Shown: positions 15,908-22,933 of the stretch, piece after piece
Layout of the letters: the number at the start of each line of letters is the position of its first letter
Numbering within the stretch: position 1 is the stretch's first letter
From: Chloroflexota bacterium
Lineage (GTDB): Bacteria > Chloroflexota > Anaerolineae > Aggregatilineales > Phototrophicaceae
Assembly: GCA_026706455.1 (NCBI GenBank)
Contig: JAPOYS010000048.1
Coordinates: 1 to 34,396 of the forward strand
DNA: 34,396 bases
Reading direction: 5' to 3'
The notes under the pieces: model-generated
Database searches by the model: none
Told to the model about the DNA's origin: nothing
Seen by the model: the letters and a program-made list of their open reading frames with translations, nothing else
Made by a program: the position numbers and the translations under genes

Positions 15908-16831
15908 GTGAACGAGCTGCTCCAGATTTTTGTTGACAACATGATTCCCGTGCTGGCGATTGCCGCGGTCGGCGCGGCGATGCGGCGGCGCTTCCACATT
16001 GAGCCGGCTGGCGTCTCGCGCATGATGTTCTACGTATTCTCGCCGGCGCTCGCCTTTCACGCGCTGTACACGCACGATATCAGCGGCGGCGAATTCCTGC
16101 AGGTGTACGCGGGCACAATCGCGCTGCTGGGCGTGATTGCGCTGATTTCGTATTTGCTGCTGCGCCCGCTGCCCATCAAACCCGGCGAACGCGCGGCGAC
16201 AGTGGTCGCTTCCTTCGTATTCAATGGCGCGAATTTCGGGCTGTCCATCGTCAGCTTCGCTTTTGGCGCGGAGGCGCTGAGCTACGCCGTCGTCGTTTAT
16301 GTTGCCGGGTCGACGCTGGCTTGGACGGCTGGCGTATTCGTGTCTTCGCAGGGCGCCGCTTCCATGAAGGCGGCGCTGCGCAATGTTGTGGGCACGCCGG
16401 TCATCTATGCGCTGGCGCTGGCATTCGGCTTGAAGGCCCTCGGCATTGACGAGTTGCCGCCGGCTTTGAGCCGCACGTCTCAACTGCTGGCCGATGCGGC
16501 GATACCGCTGATGCTTACATTGCTGGGATTGCAGTTGGGCGGCTTCAAAAAGCCGGAGCGTTTGCGGCTGGTCATGCTGGGCACGGGCATACGGCTGCTG
16601 GCGGCGCCTCTGGTTGCCATCGCATTCGCTTTGCTTTTCAGTCTGGAGGGCGCGGCGCGTTTTGCCTTCATCGTGCAGGCGGGCATGCCGACGGCTGTGC
16701 TGACGCTCGTGCTAGCGCATCAATTCGATACCGATCGCGATCTCACCCTGAGCTTCATCCTCACCTCTACCTTGATCAGCCCGTTCACGCTGACAATTCT
16801 GATATATCTGCTTCGGAACGGCATCGTCTAA
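15908..16831 (+). CDS. AEC (auxin efflux carrier) family permease
   Basis: The 307-residue integral membrane protein has 8-10 predicted helices and the PF03547 pattern: an N-terminal helix pair, FYVFSPALAFHALYT, FVFNGANFGLSIVSFAFG at mid-protein, and a final helix set ending LTILIYLLRNGIV. Bacterial members export or import small organic acids, malonate or amino acids; the substrate is not readable here. A GTG start at 15908 (MNELLQIFVDNMIPVLA) fits the family. It follows gcvPB on the same strand across a 94-base gap with a palindrome, so co-transcription from the glycine riboswitch promoter is possible but unproven. Confidence 0.85.
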   Translation: MNELLQIFVDNMIPVLAIAAVGAAMRRRFHIEPAGVSRMMFYVFSPALAFHALYTHDISGGEFLQVYAGTIALLGVIALISYLLLRPLPIKPGERAATVVASFVFNGANFGLSIVSFAFGAEALSYAVVVYVAGSTLAWTAGVFVSSQGAASMKAALRNVVGTPVIYALALAFGLKALGIDELPPALSRTSQLLADAAIPLMLTLLGLQLGGFKKPERLRLVMLGTGIRLLAAPLVAIAFALLFSLEGAARFAFIVQAGMPTAVLTLVLAHQFDTDRDLTLSFILTSTLISPFTLTILIYLLRNGIV

Positions 16832-16881
16832 GCCAGAATTCTGAGACCCTTGTCTGACTTTCCAAACAGCCGACGCCTTCC

Positions 16882-16887
16882 TATAAT
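16882..16887 (+). promoter_or_regulatory. Candidate -10 box upstream of the aldo/keto reductase
   Basis: TATAAT lies 103 bases before the preferred start, with no strong -35 (TGACTT lies 21 bases upstream). The roughly 95-base leader that would follow shows no known riboswitch. Confidence 0.35.
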
Positions 16888-16990
16888 CCTGCTATGGCAT
16901 TGGCAGGGGAGCCTTGGTGACTGGCAATCGGATTGGGCGGGCGCCTGGCTACGCGCTGCTCAGAGGCGTGATTCGCGCAGGAGAGACGAA

Positions 16991-17992
16991 ATGGAATATC
17001 GAATCTTAGGCCGTTCGGGTGTCAGAGTCGCGCCGCTTGTATTGGGCACGGGCAACTTTGCCGATCCAACGCCCGAAGAAGAAGCGGGCCGCATCCTTTA
17101 CCGCGCCATCGACGCCGGCATCAATCTGATCGACACCAGCAATTCTTATTCCGACGGCGAGAGCGAACGAATGATCGGGCGGGCATTAGCCAAGGGCAAG
17201 CGTCGTCATCAGGTCTTGTTGGCGACGAAAGCCTTTTACCGCGTCGGCGCCGGACCCAACGATGAAGATCTGTCGCGCCTGCATCTCATCCGCGCTTGCG
17301 AGGACTCTTTGCGCCGTCTGCGCACCGATTATATCGACCTCTATCAGATGCATCGGCCCTCGCCAACGGTTCCGCTGGACGAGACGCTGGGCGCGCTGAC
17401 GGACTTGGTTCGCCAGGGCAAAGTGCGCTACATCGGAACGTCCGTGCATCCAGCCTGGAAAGTCATGGAAGCCATTATGGTGAGCGAGTTGAAGAATTAC
17501 GCGCGCGTCGTCTGTGAGCAGCCGCCTTACAATTTGCTGGATCGCCGCATCGAAAACGAAATCGTTCCCATGTGTCAAGCGCAGGGGCTAGGGCTGATCA
17601 CCTGGTCGCCCTTGGCGCAAGGCGTTCTGGCCGGGCGTTACGCGCGGGCGGATGCCATGCCAGCCGATTCGCGCGGCGCTCGGCGCGGCGGCATCTACTC
17701 TGAGCGCATCACGCAGCCGGGGATCGCAGTCGGCAATAAGCTGGTGGGGCTGGCGCGAGATCATGGAATCGCCCCCGCCCAGCTTGCGACGCTCTGGGTC
17801 AAAGATCAGCCGGGCATAACAGCGCCTATCATAGGTCCGCGCACGCTCGAGCAGTTGGAGCATTTGCTGCCCGTGCTCGATATGTCGCTCGGCGGCGAAC
17901 TGGCTGAAGCCTGCGACAAACTAGTGCCGCCGGGCGGCGCGGTGGCCAGCTTTTTCAATAGCGCCGCGTGGATGAAGCAGCGACTGATTTAG
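16991..17992 (+). CDS. Aldo/keto reductase
   Basis: The 333-residue cytoplasmic NADPH-dependent oxidoreductase has the (beta/alpha)8 AKR fold. The N-terminus [19 protein letters not shown] is typical of the YajO/PhdYeiE/Kv-beta-like branch. Tetrad residues are visible: Asp and Tyr in [12 protein letters not shown], Lys in LLATKAFYR and His in YQMHRPSP. Cofactor-end motifs [13 protein letters not shown] and [12 protein letters not shown] are present. ATG 16991 has AGGAGA (16979-16984) 6 bases upstream, so the longer open frame from 16850 is leader. The substrate is unknown. No operon partner is evident. Confidence 0.9.
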   Translation: MEYRILGRSGVRVAPLVLGTGNFADPTPEEEAGRILYRAIDAGINLIDTSNSYSDGESERMIGRALAKGKRRHQVLLATKAFYRVGAGPNDEDLSRLHLIRACEDSLRRLRTDYIDLYQMHRPSPTVPLDETLGALTDLVRQGKVRYIGTSVHPAWKVMEAIMVSELKNYARVVCEQPPYNLLDRRIENEIVPMCQAQGLGLITWSPLAQGVLAGRYARADAMPADSRGARRGGIYSERITQPGIAVGNKLVGLARDHGIAPAQLATLWVKDQPGITAPIIGPRTLEQLEHLLPVLDMSLGGELAEACDKLVPPGGAVASFFNSAAWMKQRLI

Positions 17993-18066
17993 GCAGAGTC
18001 CACGACGCATATTCGTTTGCCTGCGCTGTGCGGATGCAGCGACCTCCGGCGACCCAGCCCGGCAAG

Positions 18067-19569
18067 CTACAGGTCCCGCTCCAGAGCGAGCAAGAATAGC
18101 CGCTTCAGTCTTTGATCGCGCATGTCGGAACCCTCAAAATGCCGAACGAGGCGCCGCTTCATATCGGTTGTGACCTCGGCGTATTGCGGATCCTGGACCA
18201 GATTGTTCATTTCAAAGGGGTCCTCATGCAGGTCGTAGAGCTCATTCATGTCGTGCAGCGAGAAGACATATTTGTAGCGGTCATGCAAGATCATGCGCTG
18301 GGGAAAGAGGTAGCTGTGCCCCATGTGCTCGCAGATCAATTCGTCTGGCCAGTCGGCTTCAGACGGATTCTGGCACAATGGCAGCACGCTGCGACTGTGC
18401 ATATAGTCGGGCGCGTCAATGCCGGCCGCGTCCAGCATGGTGGCGGTCGCGTCCATGTTGGAGACGAGCTGCTCGCTGCGTCCCCCGGCCGGGATCGCGC
18501 GGGGCCAGCGAATCGCCATCGGCACGCGCGCGACCTCCTCGATGAAAGTCGAGGACTTGTCCCACAAGCCGCCGTGGCTGGCGACGGCATCGCCGTGATC
18601 GGCCAGCCAGATCACGATGGTGTCCTCCGTCAGCGACAATTCATCCAGCGTGTCCAGTACGTTGCCGATAGCGGCGTCGGTCTGATGCCCTTGCGCGTAG
18701 CAGCGGGCGAGGATCTCTTGCCAAGTCGACCATTCGGGGAAGGCTGCGGCGCTTTGATGAGAGATCTCGCGATGGAAGATGTGGCGGAAGGGGCGCCCGC
18801 TCAGGTCGTCACGGAAGCTGGGATATTCCGGTATCGCTGCCGGGTCGACCCTTTCGGCAAACTCGGCCGATGGGTAATAGGGTTGATGCGGTCCCCACAA
18901 GCTGACCACCAGGCTGAATGGCTGGTCGCTTTCGGCGAATTCGCGCAGCTTCTCGCAGGCGAGATGGGCGACGAACTGCTCCTCATGCGCTTCCGGCGGA
19001 CCTGCGAGGACGCCCGAACCATTCATGAACTTCCAGGGCGACGGATCGTGCAGGACGATTTCTTGGCCCCGCCACTCCGGATAATTGATGTTGTATTCGA
19101 TTTGCGCGCGGGCGTCGCCAAAGCCGCGTTCTTCGGCGTAGGACTTGTAAGTGTCCGACATGTAAACCTTGCCGTAGTCGGGCAAGCTCCAGCCTTCAAT
19201 GCCGTAGTCAATCGGCAAGCGCTCGCGGCCGCAATGCCATTTTCCGACGTAGCCGTTGCGATAGCCGGCCTGCGAGAGATAGTGGCTGTAGAGCGGCTGG
19301 CCCGATTCCAGATCGGCTTGATTGCCGAAGAGCGGCGCTTCGGTATTCATGATGATGCCATGCGAGCTGGGGTAGACGCCGGTCATCATGCTGCTGCGCG
19401 CCGGTGAACAGAGCGGGCAGACCGAATAGGCGCGCTCAAAGCGGACGCCTTCGGCAGCGAAGCGCTCAAAATTCTCCCATTTGTAATCGTACTCGCCTGC
19501 GCGGTCATGCCCGTAGTAGGCTTGATGATCGGTGATGATAAAGACGATATTTGGCTGTGAATTTGCCAT
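18067..19569 (-). CDS. Type I sulfatase (formylglycine-dependent)
   Basis: The 500-residue protein has the sulfatase signature CSPARSSMMTG; Cys54 would become formylglycine. Metal-site residues are in NIVFIITDHQ (Asp14; the more common second Asp is His here) and WLADHGDAVASHGGLWDKSS. The C-terminal YKYVFSLHDMNELYDLHEDP block is typical of glycan and choline-type sulfatases. No signal peptide is seen, so it probably acts in the cytoplasm on an imported substrate. ATG 19569 (MANSQPNIVF) is preferred to the frame open to 19647. It is the last gene of the operon with the binding protein and permeases; the 46-base gap suggests co-transcription. A maturase for Cys54 is not in the window. Confidence 0.88.
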   Translation of the reverse strand: MANSQPNIVFIITDHQAYYGHDRAGEYDYKWENFERFAAEGVRFERAYSVCPLCSPARSSMMTGVYPSSHGIIMNTEAPLFGNQADLESGQPLYSHYLSQAGYRNGYVGKWHCGRERLPIDYGIEGWSLPDYGKVYMSDTYKSYAEERGFGDARAQIEYNINYPEWRGQEIVLHDPSPWKFMNGSGVLAGPPEAHEEQFVAHLACEKLREFAESDQPFSLVVSLWGPHQPYYPSAEFAERVDPAAIPEYPSFRDDLSGRPFRHIFHREISHQSAAAFPEWSTWQEILARCYAQGHQTDAAIGNVLDTLDELSLTEDTIVIWLADHGDAVASHGGLWDKSSTFIEEVARVPMAIRWPRAIPAGGRSEQLVSNMDATATMLDAAGIDAPDYMHSRSVLPLCQNPSEADWPDELICEHMGHSYLFPQRMILHDRYKYVFSLHDMNELYDLHEDPFEMNNLVQDPQYAEVTTDMKRRLVRHFEGSDMRDQRLKRLFLLALERDL

Positions 19570-19615
19570 CTTGGTCAAAAGTCCTTTACTAGACGCGGAT
19601 GAGAAGCTCGCCGGC

Positions 19616-20437
19616 TTACTTGAGCGAGCCGACCGTGATGCCTTCAATCAGGTTGCGCTGAAACATGATATAGACGATGATGACCGGCACGGCGGTGATG
19701 TTGATGCCGGCGAAGGACAGCGCAAAGTCGGTGAAATATTCGTCCTGGAAGGCGGTTAAGCCGAGCGGCAGCGTGCGCTTGCTGTCTTCGTTGATGAGCA
19801 GCAGCGCCTGGAAGAATTCATTCCAGGTGCCCATGAAGACGAAGATGCCCAGCGCCATAAGCGACGGCTTGGAGAGCGGCAGCAAGATGCGCAGATAGAA
19901 TTGGAAACGGCTGCAGCCGTCCAGCGCGGCCGAGTCTTCCAGCTCTTGCGGGAAGCCCTGAAAGAAGGCGCGCAGCATCAGAATGGCAAAAGGCAGGCTG
20001 CCGGCCACGTACACGAGTATCAAGCCGATGCGGCTGTTGGCCAGTTTTAATTCATACATCAGCGAAAGCAGCGGACCTAGCTTGGCGGAAAGCGGGAAAG
20101 CCATGCCGATCAGGAAGATAAAGAAGATCATCTGGTTGCCGCGAAAGCGCATCTTAGCGAAAGCGTATGCGGCCAGCGAACTAAGAAACAGCACGATGGC
20201 GACGCTGGTCACCGTGATAAAGATACTGTTGAAAAAGTATTGATCGAAGCTGGCGCCGAACCAGGCGTCGACATAATTCTGAAAGCGCCATTCGCCCGGC
20301 AGCGCCAGGGCGTTTTCGCGGATCTCCTTGTTCGATTTTAGGGCGCTGGCGAAGACCCAAATGATGGGGACGAGCGTAATCACGGTCGCCAGGGTCAGCA
20401 CAAGGTAGAAGGGCGCGCCCCGCAGCCGGCGCTGCAT
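19616..20437 (-). CDS. Carbohydrate ABC transporter permease (MalG/UgpE type)
   Basis: The roughly 273-residue membrane protein has six helices and the cytoplasmic coupling (EAA) loop DSAALDGCSRFQFYLRILLP. Its C-terminus IEGITVGSLK is the usual ending of this permease class. The start is uncertain: ATG 20437 (MQRRLRGAPFY) begins just before the first helix and overlaps the upstream gene least, while ATG 20476 also lies in frame and would overlap it by 31 bases. It should pair with the MalF-type permease upstream. Confidence 0.9.
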   Translation of the reverse strand: MQRRLRGAPFYLVLTLATVITLVPIIWVFASALKSNKEIRENALALPGEWRFQNYVDAWFGASFDQYFFNSIFITVTSVAIVLFLSSLAAYAFAKMRFRGNQMIFFIFLIGMAFPLSAKLGPLLSLMYELKLANSRIGLILVYVAGSLPFAILMLRAFFQGFPQELEDSAALDGCSRFQFYLRILLPLSKPSLMALGIFVFMGTWNEFFQALLLINEDSKRTLPLGLTAFQDEYFTDFALSFAGINITAVPVIIVYIMFQRNLIEGITVGSLK

Positions 20438-20445
20438 TCTGCCGC

Positions 20446-21363
20446 TCAGGAACTCCACGAGCGCCACTCCCGCCATTTGATGAAGCCGGTCGAGATGCAG
20501 ACGACTACAATTGTATTCACGGTCGCCGCCGCTGTCGCCCAGCCCATCTCAAAATTGCCGATCATGCGGAATACGTAGATGTCAATGACATCGGAGGAGT
20601 AGAAAGGCCCGCCGCCGGTGAGTATGTAGATGACGCCGAAGACGCCCATCGCTGTGAAGATGCGCAGCGTGATCACGAAGGTGAAAACATCATACAGGCA
20701 GGGGATCGTAATCCAGAAGAGCTTCTGCCAGAAGTTGGCGCCATCGACGCGCGCGGCGTCGAATATGTCGGTGGAGATATCCTGCAAGCCTGCTAGGAAG
20801 ATGACCATCGAATAACCGAAGCTGGCCCAAGTGTAGGCGATGAAGGTTGAATAGAGGGCGATCTTGGGGTTGCCCAACCAGGATTGCGTGAATGCGCCCA
20901 GGCCGATCAGCTCGAGCGTCGGATTGAGCACGCCGGCAAAGGGATGATAAATCCACTTCCAGACGTAGGCGATCACCACGCCCGAAAAGATGGCCGGCAG
21001 GAAAAGCGCGGCGCGGAAGAAGACGCGTCCCCTGCGAATCTCATAGATGAAAACAGCCAGGAACAGCCCCATCGAGACGGGAATGATGACAGCAAGCAGG
21101 AGGAAGATGAAGTTGTGGCTCAGCGCATTCCAAAACTTATCGTCATTGAGGATGAAATCGTAGTGCTTGAAGCCGATGAATTCCGTCGTCGGCGCGAGCA
21201 GATCCCAGCGGAAGAAGCTCAAAAAGAAGGAGGCCAGCACCGGACCCAGGTTGAAGACCACATAGATGACGACGGCGGGCAAGATGAATAGATAGGGCAT
21301 CAGGTCAAGCTTGGAGCGAGGACCGGAGGATCGTTTTCTTGGACCGCTGAGCGCATGCGCCAT
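20446..21363 (-). CDS. Carbohydrate ABC transporter permease (MalF/UgpA type)
   Basis: The 305-residue membrane protein has six predicted helices, starting with LMPYLFILPAVVIYVVFNLG. The coupling loop reads DAARVDGANFWQKLFWITIP, and TGGGPFYSSDVIDIYVFR is a conserved sugar-permease segment. It forms the heterodimeric channel with the next gene. It lies 130 bases downstream of the binding-protein gene, a gap that holds a palindromic element. No ATPase gene is in the operon, so a shared MsmX/UgpC-type ATPase encoded elsewhere is likely. Confidence 0.92.
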   Translation of the reverse strand: MAHALSGPRKRSSGPRSKLDLMPYLFILPAVVIYVVFNLGPVLASFFLSFFRWDLLAPTTEFIGFKHYDFILNDDKFWNALSHNFIFLLLAVIIPVSMGLFLAVFIYEIRRGRVFFRAALFLPAIFSGVVIAYVWKWIYHPFAGVLNPTLELIGLGAFTQSWLGNPKIALYSTFIAYTWASFGYSMVIFLAGLQDISTDIFDAARVDGANFWQKLFWITIPCLYDVFTFVITLRIFTAMGVFGVIYILTGGGPFYSSDVIDIYVFRMIGNFEMGWATAAATVNTIVVVCISTGFIKWREWRSWSS

Positions 21364-21402
21364 ATTTGTTCGCCAGCTTGTGCCTGTCCCATGTAGAAAT
21401 CA

Positions 21403-21473
21403 TGTAGGGGCGATTTATCAAATCGCCCGCTCTGTCTTTGCTTCAAGCGGGCGAGACAAGTCCCGCCCCTACA
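21403..21473. repeat. Two-hairpin palindromic element in the ABC operon
   Basis: The ends TGTAGGGGCG (21403-21412) and CGCCCCTACA (21464-21473) are perfect 10-base inverted repeats. Each half folds alone: GGGCGATTT-ATC-AAATCGCCC (21408-21428), and GGGCGAGAC/GTCCCGCCC with one mismatch. The arm sequences differ from the gcv copies, but the architecture is the same. It lies between the binding-protein and permease genes, like the REP sites in the E. coli malE-malF interval. Confidence 0.8.
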
Positions 21474-21493
21474 AGTTTCGACTATGCGGGCGT

Positions 21494-22783
21494 TTAGTTC
21501 TCCGCCAGATAGGTGCTGTGCGTCGCCTGCATTTCGCTGAGGAGTTCTTCCGGCGTGAGCATGCCGCCGATCATGCCTTGAACGATCTGGTTCATATCGC
21601 CGAAGACCTTGGGCGGCAGATAGGTCACGGGCCAGAAGCCGATTTTATCCACGTTGGCGGCAGTCTCCGAGGCGATCTGATAGGATAGCGGCGCTATATC
21701 ATCCGGCACTTCGATGGAGAAAGCCGGCAGCACGGAGACTTCGCGCAGCGCTTGCACCGCCACCTCTTCCGTTGTCAACCAATCCACGAGCTTGAAGGCG
21801 GCGTCAACGTCCGCGTACTCGGCAACAATAATGGAGCCGCCGATGCCGCCCAGCGTCTTGATGTCGGTATTGGGATTGACCGCGGGCAGGTAGAAGAACC
21901 CAATCTCAAAATCAGGTTCAGCCGCCATCGCGTCGTCGATGAACCAAGGACCATTGAGCACCATGACGGTTATGCCCTGATAAAACAGATCAAGCGACTG
22001 GTTGTAGTCGATGCCGAGCGGCTCGGGATTGGCGTAGCCGTTAGCGACCATGCCATAAAATGCGTTCAAGCCATCAAGACAATTATCGCAATCGGGCCAA
22101 GGCTGCGTGCCGCTGAGCACGTCAATATACTCCGAGCCAGCGCTGCTGTACATGAACATCGACGCCATCAGAGCAGAGGGCCAGCCGCCGGCCAGCCCCA
22201 TGGTATAACCATAGTAGCCAGCGTCCTTAACCGCCTCCAGGACATCGATGTACTCTTCCCAGGTGGACGGTACAGCCAATTCCAATTCGGCGAAGACATC
22301 TTTGTTGTAGAAGATGCCGACCGATTCCATGTTTTGCGGGATGGCGTAAATCCGCCCCTCGACCGTGACTTGCGAAAGCAGGTTGGGCGGAATACGATCG
22401 ATCAAGCCGGAGGCGCGATAATACTCCGTCAGATCCCGGACCTGCCCGGTCGAGACCAGCGCCTGCAGGTTTGCGCCGACATCAACGCCGCCGAGCACGT
22501 CGGGACCGGCTTCGTTTTCCAGGGCGATGCGCACCTTCTGGTTGTTCTCGGTGAAAGTGCCGGTCAAGACATCCTCGTAAACGATGTTGACGTCGTCATG
22601 CGCCTCGTTGAAGCGCTCCACCAGCACATCAGCGTAATCACCGCCGTAACCAAGCGACCAGACCAGCACGTCGGTTGCTTCTTGGGCGACGACAGCGCCC
22701 AGGCTTAGCGCGCCCAGCAGCAGCGCGCCCAGCCCGACAATCAATAGCTTTTGCAAAAGCGTCGTATACTGGTTCTTATTCAT
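21494..22783 (-). CDS. Extracellular sugar-type solute-binding protein
   Basis: The 429-residue protein has a Sec signal peptide (hydrophobic stretch about residues 13-33, cleavage near AVVAQ) and no lipobox cysteine. The mature part has the family-1 binding-protein pattern: VLVWSLGYGGDYADVLVERF, then VRIALENEAGPDVL, RIYAIPQNMESVGIFYNKD and VMVLNGPWFIDDA. It should capture a sugar or glycoside for the two permeases downstream. GGAGGAG lies 10 bases before the ATG. The operon sulfatase suggests a sulfated oligosaccharide ligand, by context only. Without a lipid anchor, it must be held by the cell envelope or by another route. Confidence 0.9.
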   Translation of the reverse strand: MNKNQYTTLLQKLLIVGLGALLLGALSLGAVVAQEATDVLVWSLGYGGDYADVLVERFNEAHDDVNIVYEDVLTGTFTENNQKVRIALENEAGPDVLGGVDVGANLQALVSTGQVRDLTEYYRASGLIDRIPPNLLSQVTVEGRIYAIPQNMESVGIFYNKDVFAELELAVPSTWEEYIDVLEAVKDAGYYGYTMGLAGGWPSALMASMFMYSSAGSEYIDVLSGTQPWPDCDNCLDGLNAFYGMVANGYANPEPLGIDYNQSLDLFYQGITVMVLNGPWFIDDAMAAEPDFEIGFFYLPAVNPNTDIKTLGGIGGSIIVAEYADVDAAFKLVDWLTTEEVAVQALREVSVLPAFSIEVPDDIAPLSYQIASETAANVDKIGFWPVTYLPPKVFGDMNQIVQGMIGGMLTPEELLSEMQATHSTYLAEN

Positions 22784-22826
22784 CTGAAAGAATCTCCTCC
22801 ATTGGCTAATGTTTCTCGCTTGCCCA

Positions 22827-22856
22827 GTTTTACTCCATTCAGGGGCTAAAGCGCAA
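22827..22856 (-). promoter_or_regulatory. Candidate promoter of the ABC/sulfatase operon
   Basis: On the minus strand, TTGCGC (22851-22856), an 18-base spacer and TAAAAC (22827-22832) precede the binding-protein start by 43 bases. The match is moderate. No operator palindrome was seen nearby. Confidence 0.35.
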
Positions 22857-22933
22857 GTTATTCATTGAAATGGCGGTTCAATGTCGCCAGGCGCCTGTGT
22901 GCAGTTGCCGGAGATGACGCGCTGGCAAATGCC

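Noticed and set aside
16850..16990. N-terminal extension of the aldo/keto reductase (47 residues)
   Set aside because: A TATAAT box lies within it, the AKR family starts at [10 protein letters not shown], and AGGAGA sits 6 bases before that ATG.
18112..19407. 431-codon open frame opposite the sulfatase
   Set aside because: It shows no family motif and no ribosome site; the sulfatase signature is on the other strand.
21752..22708. 318-codon open frame opposite the binding protein
   Set aside because: It is an antisense shadow; the binding-protein frame has a signal peptide and a strong ribosome site.
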